Shown piece after piece: positions 34,864 to 44,337 of a DNA stretch of 64,000 bases (its first letter is position 1; every line of letters starts with the position of its first letter). Below the pieces are notes generated by a model, which made no database searches, was not told where the DNA came from, and saw nothing but the letters and a program-made list of their open reading frames with translations. The translations under genes were made by a program, and so were the position numbers. Source of the stretch: Candidatus Accumulibacter conexus (GTDB lineage Bacteria; Pseudomonadota; Gammaproteobacteria; Burkholderiales; Rhodocyclaceae); NCBI GenBank assembly GCA_017592775.1, contig JAGFNJ010000030.1:1-64000 (forward strand). Reading direction: 5' to 3'.

Positions 34864-36189
34864 TCAGAACATCAGGCGTGCCAGCAGCAGGCCGGTGGTG
34901 ACGGCAACGCTGGTGGCCACCAGGCCGGGGATCATGAACGAGTGGTTGAGCACGTACTTGCCGATCCGCGTCGTCCCCGAGAGGTCGAAGTTGATCGCGG
35001 CGATCAGCGAACCATAGGTCGGGATGAAGAAATAGCCGTTGACCGACGGGAACATCGCGATCAGGAACTGCGGCGGAATGCCGAGCGCGATGCCGAGCGG
35101 CATCAGCGCACGGGTCGTCGCTGCCTGGCTGTAGAGCAGCACCGAAGCGAAGAAGAGGCCGAAGGCGAAGGTCCAGGGTGCCGTTTCGGCCCAGTGGCCG
35201 ATCGCCGGCACGATGACGTCCTTGTGTGCGGCAATGAAGCTGTCGCCGAGCCAGGCCAGCCCGAAGATGCCGATCACGGCGACGACACCGGCGCGCAGCG
35301 TGGCGGTCTTCGGCACCTCATCGACGTTTACCCGGGTGAGCATCAGCATGATCGCCGCCACCGCCATCATGACGATCTCGATGACGACCGGCATGCCGAG
35401 CGGACCCTTCGCCCCGGGCAACTGACGCAACTCGGGAAAGAAGCCGAAGAGGACGACGAGCGCGACGCCGGCAAGGAAGAGGAAGGCCGACAGCTTCGCC
35501 GCCGGCTTCAGCGGCGGCCGCTCGGCCGCCGTCTGCGGCACCGGGATCAGTCCCGCCTGCAGCCGCGCCTGATACTCGGCATCGTCGCGCAGGTCCTTGC
35601 CGACGAACATCGAGACGATCGCCGCCGCGACGACGCCGGTCAGGGTCGCCGGCACACAGATCATCAGGATCTGCGGCAAGCCCCACTGGCTCATCCCCTT
35701 CTCGGCAAAGAGACCGATCATCGCCGCCGTCGCCGCCGCCACCGGGCTGGCGGTGATCGCCTGCTGCGAGGCGATGGTCGCGATCGCCATCGGTCGCTCC
35801 GGGCGGATGCCGTTCTGGTGCGCCGTCTCGTAGATCACCGGCAGCAGCGGATAGACGATGTGTCCGGTGCCGGCAACGAAGGTGAAGCTCCAGGTGGTCA
35901 GCGGTGCGACGATGGTGACGTATTTCGGGTTGGCGCGAATGATGCTCTCGGCCACGCGCACCAGATAGTCGATGCCACCGGCGGCGTCCATCACCGACGC
36001 CGCCATGATCACCGCGAGGATGATCAGCATGACGTCGATCGGTGGCGAGGTCGGCGTGACGCCGAAGCCGACGACCAGCAGCAACAGTCCGACCGCCCCC
36101 CAGAGGCCGAGTCCGACGCCGCTGTAACGCGCCCCCATCCAGATCGCCGCGAGGACGACGACGAACTGCAGGGCAATGCTGATGCTCAT
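34864..36189 (-). CDS. Anaerobic C4-dicarboxylate transporter (Dcu family)
   Basis: 441 aa, polytopic. Dcu signatures: NPKYVTIVAPLTTW, AGTGHIVYPLLPVIYE, NGIRPERPM, LLYSQAATTRALMPLG and GTTRIGKYVLNHSFMIPG. It should exchange fumarate, malate, aspartate and succinate. Downstream of aspA in the same direction (99 bp gap), matching the aspA-dcuA pairing known from E. coli. It could be DcuA or DcuB; features of both are seen. Confidence 0.92.
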   Translation of the reverse strand: MSISIALQFVVVLAAIWMGARYSGVGLGLWGAVGLLLLVVGFGVTPTSPPIDVMLIILAVIMAASVMDAAGGIDYLVRVAESIIRANPKYVTIVAPLTTWSFTFVAGTGHIVYPLLPVIYETAHQNGIRPERPMAIATIASQQAITASPVAAATAAMIGLFAEKGMSQWGLPQILMICVPATLTGVVAAAIVSMFVGKDLRDDAEYQARLQAGLIPVPQTAAERPPLKPAAKLSAFLFLAGVALVVLFGFFPELRQLPGAKGPLGMPVVIEIVMMAVAAIMLMLTRVNVDEVPKTATLRAGVVAVIGIFGLAWLGDSFIAAHKDVIVPAIGHWAETAPWTFAFGLFFASVLLYSQAATTRALMPLGIALGIPPQFLIAMFPSVNGYFFIPTYGSLIAAINFDLSGTTRIGKYVLNHSFMIPGLVATSVAVTTGLLLARLMF

Positions 36190-36288
36190 GTTCCGTTCTC
36201 CAGTCTGCCGCCGCAGCGGCGTCGATCGCGGCCGCCGCGGCCGATGCCGCGGCGCCGGGGTTGCGGCACGGCGAGCCTGCCGCCGGAT

Positions 36289-37686
36289 TCACTCGCTTTG
36301 CGGACTGATCAGGTTCTCGAAGGAGAAGATCTCGTCCCACTGCTCCTGGCTCAACAGCTTGCGCTCGCCAACGACGATCTGCTGCAGCGACTTGCCGCTC
36401 TCGTAGCCCTCGCGGGCGATCTCGGCGCATTGTTTGTAGCCGAGGGTCGGTTTCAGAACGGTGACGATGCCGAGCGAATTGAGCACCATCTGCCGCGTGT
36501 GCTCGGCGTTGGCGGAGATCCCGTCGACGCAGTTCACGCGCAGGCTGGTGACCGCGTTCTCCATCGTGAAGATCGAGGTGAACAGGGCGAAGGTGATCAC
36601 CGGCTCCATCACGTTGAGCTGCAACTGGCCAGCCGACGCCGCCAGCGTCACCGTCAGGTCGAGGCCGATCACCAGGAAGCTGGTCTGGTTGACCACCTCC
36701 GGGATGACCGGATTGACCTTGCCCGGCATGATCGACGACCCCGGCTGCATCTGCGGCAGGTTGATCTCGTTCAGGCCGCAACGCGGGCCGGAGGCGAGCA
36801 TGCGGATGTCGTTGCAAATCTTCGTCAGCTTGGCGGCGGTGCGTTTGAGCACGCCCGACAACTGGACGTAGGCACCGGTATCCGAGGTCGCCTCGACGAG
36901 GTCGCCGGCGAGGATGAAGCGGGTACCGGTCAACTCGGAAAGATGGCGCGTCGCCAGCTCGGGATAGCCGGGCGCCGCCGTCACCGAGGTGCCGATCGCC
37001 GTCGCCCCGAGGTTGATCTCGTGCAGCAGTTGCCGCACCTCGGCGAGGCGGCTCACTTCCTCGCCGATCGTCGTCGCCCAGCCATTGAACTCCTGCCCGA
37101 GTGACATCGGTACGGCGTCCTGCAGGTGTGTCCGCCCCATCTTCAGCACCCGGTCGAACTCGTCGGCCTTGCGGCGGAAGGCTTCCTGCAACAGCCGCAG
37201 TGCGTCCATGTAGCTCGCCAGGCGCAGGATCAGCGCCAACCGGAAAGCGGTCGGATAGACGTCGTTGGTCGACTGCCCGTAATTGACGTGATCATTCGGA
37301 TTGAGGTACTGATACTCACCCTTGCGATGCCCGAGGCTCTCCAGTGCCAGGTTGGCGATCACCTCGTTGGCATTCATGTTGGTCGAGGTGCCGGCACCGC
37401 CCTGGATGAAATCGGTGACGAACTGATCACACAGTTCGCCGGCGATCAGCCGGTCACAGGCGCCGGCAATGGCATCGGCGAGACGCGCATCGAGCACGCC
37501 GAGGTCACGGTTGGCCAGCGCCGCCGCCTTCTTGACGTAGCCGAACGCCTTGACGAAATACGGCTCGGCCGACATCGGGATGCCGGTGATGTGGAAGTTC
37601 TCCTTGCCGCGCAGCGTCTGCACGCCGTAGTAGGCGTCGTCCGGCAGTTCCTTCTCGCCCAGAAAATCCTTCTCGATTCGTGCCAT
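36289..37686 (-). CDS. aspA: Aspartate ammonia-lyase
   Basis: Converts aspartate to fumarate and ammonia. 465 aa. Superfamily signature GSSIMPGKVNP (about residue 318), plus GGAGTSTNMNANEVIAN, NDHVNYGQSTNDVYPT and TGAYVQLSG. The aspartase rather than fumarase identity is supported by the N-terminus (IEKDFLGEKELPDDAYYGVQT) and by the neighbouring Dcu carrier. Start at the ATG at 37686. Confidence 0.94.
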   Translation of the reverse strand: MARIEKDFLGEKELPDDAYYGVQTLRGKENFHITGIPMSAEPYFVKAFGYVKKAAALANRDLGVLDARLADAIAGACDRLIAGELCDQFVTDFIQGGAGTSTNMNANEVIANLALESLGHRKGEYQYLNPNDHVNYGQSTNDVYPTAFRLALILRLASYMDALRLLQEAFRRKADEFDRVLKMGRTHLQDAVPMSLGQEFNGWATTIGEEVSRLAEVRQLLHEINLGATAIGTSVTAAPGYPELATRHLSELTGTRFILAGDLVEATSDTGAYVQLSGVLKRTAAKLTKICNDIRMLASGPRCGLNEINLPQMQPGSSIMPGKVNPVIPEVVNQTSFLVIGLDLTVTLAASAGQLQLNVMEPVITFALFTSIFTMENAVTSLRVNCVDGISANAEHTRQMVLNSLGIVTVLKPTLGYKQCAEIAREGYESGKSLQQIVVGERKLLSQEQWDEIFSFENLISPQSE

Positions 37687-37923
37687 CGCGATTCCTTTCA
37701 GTTGATCGACCCGGTTGTTGATGCGACCCACTCATTCTAGTCGACCAGGCCCGCCGACGATCCCAAGCCCTGGTCAGTCTGCGCCCGCGGCCCGGCGATG
37801 TGCCGAGTCAGCGCCGGCGACTGCATCCACTGCCGACGATCCAGCGTATCCAGGAAAGGCGGTGGCTGACGGGCACTGTCTGCCACCGCCGGGGCGCGCA
37901 GATCACGGCACACGACATTTGGC

Positions 37924-37959
37924 CTGGCTGGCGGCATGCTGCAGAATGCCGCCAGCCAG
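37924..37959. promoter_or_regulatory. Perfect 14-bp hairpin upstream of the ECF sigma gene
   Basis: CTGGCTGGCGGCAT and ATGCCGCCAGCCAG flank an 8-nt loop, ending 20 bp before the ATG of the sigma factor gene. No T-run follows. It may be an operator or a leader hairpin masking translation; the role is not known. Confidence 0.6.
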
Positions 37960-37979
37960 CACAACGGACAGAGCAGCCG

Positions 37980-38642
37980 ATGGACTACACCGACAACTCG
38001 ACCGCCGATCCACCCGCTGCCAGCGCGGTGCCGCCGCCGCTTGCCGCCGCTGGCTGCCCACTGCCACCGGCAGCCGACGATGCGCGACTGCTGGCCGTGG
38101 TCGCCCGCGTCGTCCGCCAGGACGAGCAGGCACTGGCCGAACTCTATGACGCGCTCGCCGGACGCGTCTACGGACTCGCACTGCGCATCGTGCGCCAGGT
38201 GCAGACCGCCGAGGAAGTCACCGAGGATACCTTCTGGCAGATCTGGCGACAGGCACCGCGCTTCGATCCGTTGCGCGGCAGCGTGACGGCCTGGGTGCTG
38301 ACGATCGCCCGCAGTCGCGCACTCGACGCCGTGCGCCGCCGCGATCCCGCCGAGCCGCTCGACGAAGAGCGTCTGGCGACCGTCGCCGGCGACAGCGACC
38401 CGCAGGACCTGCTGCAGGCGGTGCAGCAGCAGCACCGCCTGCACGCGGCGCTCGGCACGCTCGACGCCGTGCCGCGGCAGTTGCTGGCGCTGGCGTTCTT
38501 CCGCGGCCTGTCGCACGAAGAGATCGCCAACCAGATGAGCATGCCGCTCGGCACCGTCAAGTCACACATTCGCCGCGCCCTGCTCCGCCTGCGCGATCTT
38601 CTCGGCAGCGATGATCCCCGTTTTCCAATGGTGACCCCATGA
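37980..38642 (+). CDS. ECF-type RNA polymerase sigma factor
   Basis: 220 aa. After a Pro/Ala-rich N-terminal extension (about 1-35) come region 2 (LYDALAGRVYGLALRIV ... EEVTEDTFWQIWRQAPRFD; AWVLTIARSRALDAVRRR) and region 4 (LALAFFRGLSHEEIANQMSMPLGTVKSHIRRALLRLRDLL). Resembles the SigK/RpoE-like group that pairs with ChrR cupin regulators. The stop overlaps the next gene, a ChrR-type cupin protein, by 4 nt (ATGA). Confidence 0.92.
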   Translation: MDYTDNSTADPPAASAVPPPLAAAGCPLPPAADDARLLAVVARVVRQDEQALAELYDALAGRVYGLALRIVRQVQTAEEVTEDTFWQIWRQAPRFDPLRGSVTAWVLTIARSRALDAVRRRDPAEPLDEERLATVAGDSDPQDLLQAVQQQHRLHAALGTLDAVPRQLLALAFFRGLSHEEIANQMSMPLGTVKSHIRRALLRLRDLLGSDDPRFPMVTP

Positions 38643-39478
38643 ACCGCGAGCCCACCCCCGCCAGCCAGACAACCGACCACGACGAGCAGGAAGCGCTGCA
38701 GCGAATGATCTGCGAAGGACTGGCGCCGATCGCGCTGCCGGCCGCCGACGCCGCCGGACTGCGCAGCCGTCTGTTGCAGCGCGTCGGCAGCAGCGCGCGC
38801 CGGCACGCCGGCCTGATCACCGTGCGCGCCGGTGACGGCACCTGGCGCGGGCTCGTCAAGGGCGTCCGCAGCAAACTGCTGCACGCTGGCGCCGACGGCG
38901 CCTCGGTGCTGATCGAGCTGGCCGCCGGCGCAACGCTGCCGGTGCACCGCCACCAGCATCTCGAGGAAGGCATCATCCTGCGCGGCTCGCTGCAGCTCGA
39001 CGACCTGAATCTGGTACCGGGGGACTACCACGTCTCGCCGCCAGGCAGCCGACACGGGCGAATCTCGTCCCGCTCGGGCGGGCTGGCATACCTGCGCGGC
39101 AGTTCGCTCGGGAACACCCGCGCCGCTCTCGGTGAACTCATCGGCGGCCTGCTGCCACATGCCGGGCCGGCGGCGCACACCGTCCTCGCCGCCGACGGCG
39201 GCTGGGAAATGATCGCCGACGGCGTCGAGCAGAAGATCCTCTGGCGCGCCGGCGCCGTGGTTTCGCGCTTCTACCGCCTGGCTGCCGGCGGCCGCCTGCC
39301 GGCGCATGCGCACGACTGCGAAGAGGAATGCATGATGCTCAGTGGCGACGCCTACTTCGGCGACCTGCTGCTGCAGGCCGGCGAGTTCCACTTCGCGCCG
39401 GCGGGCAGCGCGCACGGGGAGATCAACAGCGAGCATGGCGCTCTCGCCTTCGTCCGCGGCCACGCCCTCGTACCGTGA
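38639..39478 (+). CDS. ChrR-like double-cupin regulatory protein (putative anti-sigma)
   Basis: 279 aa with two cupin domains: about 85-160 (PVHRHQHLEEGIILRGSL) and about 195-275 (PAHAHDCEEECMMLSGDAYFGDLLLQAGEFHFAP). Position and cupins match ChrR-type regulators of ECF sigma factors that respond to singlet oxygen or peroxides. The N-terminal zinc anti-sigma motif of classical ChrR (His plus CxxC) is not seen; only one Cys lies in the first 60 residues. Anti-sigma function is therefore an inference from operon position. Confidence 0.8.
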   Translation: MNREPTPASQTTDHDEQEALQRMICEGLAPIALPAADAAGLRSRLLQRVGSSARRHAGLITVRAGDGTWRGLVKGVRSKLLHAGADGASVLIELAAGATLPVHRHQHLEEGIILRGSLQLDDLNLVPGDYHVSPPGSRHGRISSRSGGLAYLRGSSLGNTRAALGELIGGLLPHAGPAAHTVLAADGGWEMIADGVEQKILWRAGAVVSRFYRLAAGGRLPAHAHDCEEECMMLSGDAYFGDLLLQAGEFHFAPAGSAHGEINSEHGALAFVRGHALVP

Positions 39479-40014
39479 GCCGGCCGGGAGCGAGCCAGCG
39501 CTTCGTCATGATCAGTCGCTGGCGACTCGAGACGACCGCCGAGCGGCTCTGGCAACTGCTGACGCAGCCGACGCAATGGCCCGCCTGGTGGCCTTGCCTG
39601 CGCCGCGTCAGCGAGCTTGCCGCCGGCGACAGCGAGGGCATCGGCGCGTGCCACGCCTTTGTCTGGAGCAGTGGTCTCGGCTACCGCTTGCACATCGTCA
39701 TGCACACGATGCGCGCCGCGCACGCACGCGAACTCGAGGCGGCTGCCAGCGGCGACCTGCAAGGCATCGGGCTGTGGTTGATCGAGGACGACGGCCCCGG
39801 CGCGGTACGCCTCACCTACCGCTGGGATGTCGAACTCGGCCGCCCGTGGATGCGGCTGCTGGCCCCTCTCCTGCGCGGCGTCTTCGCCCGTCGCCACTTC
39901 GCGGTGATGGCCAGCGGTGCCGCCGGCATGGCGCGGCAGCTCGGCTGCGGTCTGTCACAGCGCGAGGAGTGGTCGGCGATCAATCGCCTCACTGACGACC
40001 CCGACGCTGCCTGA
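39475..40014 (+). CDS. SRPBCC (polyketide cyclase/START-like) family protein
   Basis: 179 aa. The START-like fold is suggested by ISRWRLETTAERLWQLLTQPTQWPAWWPCLRRV at the N-terminus, the central beta strands and a C-terminal long helix (HFAVMASGAAGMARQLG). Starts with GTG in the GTGA overlap with the preceding stop; an ATG at 39508 is an alternative. Third gene of the sigma-cupin operon, so it may belong to that stress response. Substrate unknown. Confidence 0.75.
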   Translation: MSRPGASQRFVMISRWRLETTAERLWQLLTQPTQWPAWWPCLRRVSELAAGDSEGIGACHAFVWSSGLGYRLHIVMHTMRAAHARELEAAASGDLQGIGLWLIEDDGPGAVRLTYRWDVELGRPWMRLLAPLLRGVFARRHFAVMASGAAGMARQLGCGLSQREEWSAINRLTDDPDAA

Positions 40015-40291
40015 GAGCGACGCGGCCACGCGTCGTCGCAAGCCGCACCGGCAGTTGGTTGTTCCTGCGCCTGTAGCAGCCAGCGCGGCCCTGCCGTGTA
40101 CCGGCAGCCAGGAGCGGCGCAGCCTGGGCCACCAAGGCTGTGCGGTTGCCGCTGCGCCGGCAGCGAAAACCGGCACTGATTTGAACACTATTTGGCTGAA
40201 TTAACTCTGATTCCCCTAGCCTTTTGCGGGTCTTCTTCCTATACTGGCGGAATAAGAAAAGCCTTCGGATGATTTTGCGAGGAGACACGTC

Positions 40292-40741
40292 ATGAAAATC
40301 TGCCTTCCGGGCTTGCTGCCCGAGCAGCTTCTGGTCGATCTGCCGGAGATCGACGCGCAGCACGAAGAGATTTTTTGCCGCATCGAGGCACTGAAGACCG
40401 CCTGTTTCGAGAGCAGTCACGTGCCGGTCGACGAGTTCCAGGCGCTCCTCGACTACTTCGCGATGCACTTCGCCACCGAAGAGCGGATGGCTGATGAGGC
40501 CGGGCTCGATTTCGTCGACCACGCACGCATCCACGAGGACACCCTGCGCCTGCTCGGCCGTGCACTCGGCGAAGTGCTTCGTGGCGCGCGGGACGCGCAC
40601 TCCTTCCTGCGCTACTGCGAGTACTGGTTCGAGCGGCACATCAGCGAAGACGACCGTCTCTTCATCAGCAACCTGCAATCATCGAACTTCATGCCATCCC
40701 CCGGCTTCTGGCAGAACGGCGAGCGCGAGGCGCGTGCCTGA
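40292..40741 (+). CDS. Bacteriohemerythrin
   Basis: 149 aa four-helix non-heme di-iron protein. Expected iron ligands: His in DAQHEEIF, HFATEE, HARIHEDT and HISEDD near the C-terminus. O2-binding, likely as oxygen store or sensor under microaerobic conditions. Monocistronic, with a purine-rich GAGGAG ribosome site before the ATG. The C-terminal 15 residues extend beyond the fold. Confidence 0.9.
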   Translation: MKICLPGLLPEQLLVDLPEIDAQHEEIFCRIEALKTACFESSHVPVDEFQALLDYFAMHFATEERMADEAGLDFVDHARIHEDTLRLLGRALGEVLRGARDAHSFLRYCEYWFERHISEDDRLFISNLQSSNFMPSPGFWQNGEREARA

Positions 40742-40858
40742 CTGCGCCCGACCGCCGGCCGGATAGCCGCCAGCGAGCCACATTGGCCACTGGCATCCCC
40801 GACTCTCCCTGCCGCGTGACGACCCCTGCTGCGGCCGGACACCTGTCCCGTCGAGACG

Positions 40859-41377
40859 CTACCGTTCCGAGCGGGTGACGGCCGCCAACTGCACGAGGTA
40901 TTCCTGATGCACCGGCAGGCTCAACGCGTTGGGCCGCACGGCCTTGACGGCAGCGACGGCAGCATCCTGCGACCAGCCCCGTTCGAGCAGGATCTGAGCC
41001 GCCATCAGGCCGGTGCGTCCCGAACCACCCTTGCAATGAATGGCGACCCGCTTGCCGCCGTCCAGCAGCCGGTGCACGGCATCACGTTGCGCCTGCCAGG
41101 CGGCAGCAAAATCCGCCGCCGGCGCGTGATCGTCCTCGATCGGCAGGTGAAACCACTGCAGCCCACGCTGCGCGCACAGCTCGCCGAGCGTGCCGACGCC
41201 GTTGCTCGCCATTTCGCCACTCGGCATCAGCGTCAGCAGGGCCGCCGCACCGGCAGCCTGCAGTTGCTCGACCGCCGCCGCCGCGTCGACGCCGCGGGTT
41301 CCCGGGCAAGGTGTGAGGATGAAGCCGGCGCTGCCCTGGTTCAGTGGCAGCAGGTCGGAGGGATGAGTAGCGTTCAT
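40859..41377 (-). CDS. Dual-specificity/tyrosine phosphatase-like protein (CDKN3 family)
   Basis: 172 aa. The CX5R catalytic loop is intact as HCKGGSGRTG (about residue 118). An upstream Asp (LPIEDDHAP) could be the general acid. The fold resembles the cyclin-dependent kinase inhibitor 3-type phosphatases found in several bacteria. The open frame continues upstream; the ATG at 41377 (MNATHPSD) is chosen because the sequence before it is low complexity. Substrate unknown. Confidence 0.8.
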   Translation of the reverse strand: MNATHPSDLLPLNQGSAGFILTPCPGTRGVDAAAAVEQLQAAGAAALLTLMPSGEMASNGVGTLGELCAQRGLQWFHLPIEDDHAPAADFAAAWQAQRDAVHRLLDGGKRVAIHCKGGSGRTGLMAAQILLERGWSQDAAVAAVKAVRPNALSLPVHQEYLVQLAAVTRSER

Positions 41378-41569
41378 GGCGTTGGCTGTCGGTGAGGGTT
41401 GGACGCTGACCCGCCGGCGAGAGGCGACGGCGGAGGGTGGCGGCACGCGTCGGTCACCCGCCATGCCGCTGCGGATTCTACCGGACTTGAAGCGCCGCGG
41501 TCAGTGCCGGATACTTGCCTCCAACCGCCACCGGCTCGGCTCGGCTGCCACTTTCGACAAGGAGGACAG

Positions 41570-42739
41570 ATGACCGGACGTTTCCTGCCGCAGGCACCGC
41601 GACCGATCCGCTGCCGGGTGCCCGTGCTGGCTGCCCTTGTCCTGCTGTTGGCCGGCATCTGGCCGCTCGCTGCAGCAGCGCAGGTCTTCGCCAGCGAACT
41701 GCAGCGTTTCCGGCTGCGCATCGTCAGCGAGGGCCTCGAACATCCGTGGGGACTCGCCTTCCTGCCCGACGGCCGGATGCTGGTCAGCGAGCGTCCCGGG
41801 CGCCTGCGGCTGATCGACGCCAGCGGCAGGCTCGACCCCGAGCCCGTCCGCGGGCTGCCACCGGTGGCGGCATTCGGCCAGGGCGGACTGCTCGACGTCG
41901 CGCTGCATCCCCGCTACCGTGACAACGGCTGGATCTATCTCTCCTACGTCGGCGAGGGGCCGGGCGGATACGGTACGGAGGTCCTGCGCGGCCGGCTGCA
42001 GGGCAGGACGCTGCACGACGTACAGATCCTTTTCCGCATGCGTCCCAAGTCGGGTGGCGGGCAGCATTTCGGCGCACGTCTGGTCTTCGATCGGCAGGGA
42101 TTCCTCTTCATCACCCTCGGCGATCGGGGCGAGATGCAGCGGGCGCAGCGGCTCGACGATCATGCCGGGTCGGTCATCCGCCTGCACGACGACGGCAGCG
42201 TGCCGGCGGACAATCCCTTCGTCGCCCGGCCCGGCGCGCTGCCCGAGAAATTCACCCTCGGCAACCGCAACATCCAGGGTGCCGCGCTGCACCCCGACAG
42301 CGGCGAACTGTGGACGCACGAGCACGGGCCGCAAGGCGGCGACGAGATCAACCTGATCCGTGCCGGCAGCAACTACGGCTGGCCGGTCATCACCTACGGC
42401 AGGAACTATGGCAGCGGAACGCCGATCGGCGAAGGGACCGCGAGGCCCGGAATCGAGCCGCCGCTGCATCAATGGACGCCGTCGATCGCCCCCTCGGGAA
42501 TGGCTTTCTACACCGGCGAGCGCTTCCCGCACTGGCGCGGCAACCTCTTCGTCGGCGCCCTGCGCGACCAGATGCTGCTGCGCCTGCAACTCGACGGCGC
42601 GCGTGTCGTGCATCAGGAACCGCTGTTGAAGAACACCATCGGCCGCATCCGCGACGTCCGCGCCGGCCCCGACGGCTTCATCTACGTTCTCACCGACAGT
42701 CCGCGCGGCGTCGTCGCGCGTCTCGAGCCGCTGCCCTGA
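41570..42739 (+). CDS. Periplasmic PQQ-dependent aldose sugar dehydrogenase (YliI/Asd-like)
   Basis: 389 aa. Signal peptide about 1-37 (ends LAAAAQ). Six-bladed beta propeller of the soluble glucose/sorbosone dehydrogenase family: LEHPWGLAFLPDGRMLVSERPGRL, GGLLDVALHPRYRDNGWIYLSY, HFGARLVFDRQGFLFITLGDRG, GNRNIQGAALHP and WTHEHGPQGGDEINLI. Strong Shine-Dalgarno GGAGG. The stop overlaps the next ORF by one base (TGATG). Confidence 0.9.
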   Translation: MTGRFLPQAPRPIRCRVPVLAALVLLLAGIWPLAAAAQVFASELQRFRLRIVSEGLEHPWGLAFLPDGRMLVSERPGRLRLIDASGRLDPEPVRGLPPVAAFGQGGLLDVALHPRYRDNGWIYLSYVGEGPGGYGTEVLRGRLQGRTLHDVQILFRMRPKSGGGQHFGARLVFDRQGFLFITLGDRGEMQRAQRLDDHAGSVIRLHDDGSVPADNPFVARPGALPEKFTLGNRNIQGAALHPDSGELWTHEHGPQGGDEINLIRAGSNYGWPVITYGRNYGSGTPIGEGTARPGIEPPLHQWTPSIAPSGMAFYTGERFPHWRGNLFVGALRDQMLLRLQLDGARVVHQEPLLKNTIGRIRDVRAGPDGFIYVLTDSPRGVVARLEPLP

Positions 42740-43227
42740 TGCGCCCGGCTGCGGCTCCGCGGGTCGCCGCTCGTCGCTCGTCGCTCGCGGCGGCAGCGAT
42801 GACGCGGCTGCCGCTCACCACCGGCGACGGCCAGCGATCGCGCAGCAACCCGACCGCCATCGCGCGCCAGGCACCTGGCGCCGCGACGGCGACGACCGGC
42901 GACTTCGACTGCCGCAGTTGCGGCGCCTGCTGCGCCAGCTTCCGCGTCTCGTTCTATTGGGCCGAAGCCGCCGTCCTGGCCCTCCCCGACGAACTGGTCG
43001 AGCAGCTTTCGCCCTGGCACGCCTGCCTCGCCGGCAGCAACTCCTCCGCTCCCCGCTGCCGGGCGTTGCAGGGCGAGATCGGCAGCCGCGTCCGCTGCAC
43101 TGTCTACGCACAACGGCCGTCGCCCTGCCGCGAGCTGCAGCCCGGCGACGATCGCTGCCGCCGCGCCCGGCAGCGCCACGGACTGCCACCGCTCGTCGGA
43201 CTGCCCCCGGCCGCAAGCAATCGCTGA
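42739..43227 (+). CDS. YkgJ-type cysteine-cluster protein
   Basis: 162 aa. The CRSCGACC motif (about residue 58) and later Cys in [19 protein letters not shown] and CRRARQ match the CxxCxxCC zinc/iron-chelating family (YkgJ/UPF0153). The first 50 residues are low complexity, and the ATG at 42799 (MTRLPLTT) may be the real start. The TGATG junction suggests coupling to the sugar dehydrogenase. Function unknown. Confidence 0.78.
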   Translation: MRPAAAPRVAARRSSLAAAAMTRLPLTTGDGQRSRSNPTAIARQAPGAATATTGDFDCRSCGACCASFRVSFYWAEAAVLALPDELVEQLSPWHACLAGSNSSAPRCRALQGEIGSRVRCTVYAQRPSPCRELQPGDDRCRRARQRHGLPPLVGLPPAASNR

Positions 43228-43250
43228 GCAGTCGGCCCCTGCGCCGCCAG

Positions 43251-43271
43251 CGACGGCCGACGGCCGACGGC
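43251..43271. repeat. Three tandem 7-bp units
   Basis: CGACGGC is repeated three times in the gap before pcm. Short, non-coding. Confidence 0.7.
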
Positions 43272-43462
43272 CGAGCGCTCCCACGCCGGCCATCCCGGGC
43301 GCCCGCGACGAGCGATGGCGAATGTCCCCGTGGCATCCTATACTGGGTAACAGCCGCGCGACGACCGCCAGCAGCAGACGTGGCGCACACGACCACCCGC
43401 GCAGGCAACAGGCTGCCGCGGCGACCGTCCACCACCGACCGCGACCACTGCCGGAGAAACCG

Positions 43463-44272
43463 ATGCCCGCTGCCAGCGATACCCCGCCAGGTGCCACCGA
43501 TGCCGCCGCGCCAGCAACACCGCGACCGCCGGGCCGCCTGCGGCTGGCGATGGGCCTGCTGCCGGCGCTGCTCGGCACCGCCATCGCCAACAACCCCTCA
43601 ACCGCTGCCGACGGCGCCGCCAGCACCTACGCCGCCGCCCGCCAGCGAATGGTCGACCAGCAACTGATCGCCGACTGGCGCGGCATCAGCAACCCGCAGG
43701 TCCTGCGGGCGATGGCAACGGTACCGCGGCACGAGTTCGTGCCGCCGGAGATGCGGCCGAGCGCCTATGAGGACCACCCGCTGCCGATTGGTCACGGCCA
43801 GACGATCTCGCAACCCTACATCGTCGCCTTCATGACCGAGCAACTGGCACCGCAGGCGGGCGACCGCGTCCTCGAGATCGGCACCGGATCCGGCTATCAG
43901 GCCGCGATCCTCGCCGGCCTCGTGCGCGAGGTCTACAGCATCGAGATCGTCGAGCCGCTGGCGAAACGCGCCACCGCCGACCTGGCGCGGCTCGGCTATC
44001 ACAACGTGCGCGTGCGCCACGGCGACGGTTACCAGGGCTGGCCCGAGGCCGCCCCGTTCGACTCGATCATCGTCACCTGCGCCCCCGACCACGTGCCGCA
44101 GCCGCTCGTCGACCAGCTCCGCGAAGGCGGCCGCATGGTCATCCCGGTCGGCGATTTCGGCGACCAGAACCTCTTCCTGCTCAGAAAGCGGGGCGGCCGG
44201 CTCGAGCGTGAGCGTATCCTGCCGGTGCGATTCGTGCCGATGACCGGTACCGCCGAGAGCCACCAGCGCTGA
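43463..44272 (+). CDS. pcm: Protein-L-isoaspartate O-methyltransferase
   Basis: Repairs isoaspartyl residues in damaged proteins. 269 aa, longer than the usual about 210. The extra N-terminal 50 residues are Ala/Pro-rich with a hydrophobic stretch ([15 protein letters not shown]), suggesting an exported or membrane-tethered form. Core motifs: [34 protein letters not shown] and AdoMet loop [16 protein letters not shown], plus [12 protein letters not shown]. Preceded by a GGAG ribosome site. Confidence 0.92.
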   Translation: MPAASDTPPGATDAAAPATPRPPGRLRLAMGLLPALLGTAIANNPSTAADGAASTYAAARQRMVDQQLIADWRGISNPQVLRAMATVPRHEFVPPEMRPSAYEDHPLPIGHGQTISQPYIVAFMTEQLAPQAGDRVLEIGTGSGYQAAILAGLVREVYSIEIVEPLAKRATADLARLGYHNVRVRHGDGYQGWPEAAPFDSIIVTCAPDHVPQPLVDQLREGGRMVIPVGDFGDQNLFLLRKRGGRLERERILPVRFVPMTGTAESHQR

Positions 44273-44337
44273 ACCGGGATCACCCCGCCGGCTGGACCGA
44301 CCAGACCGCTGACGCGGCGCTACCGGCAAAGAGTCGT

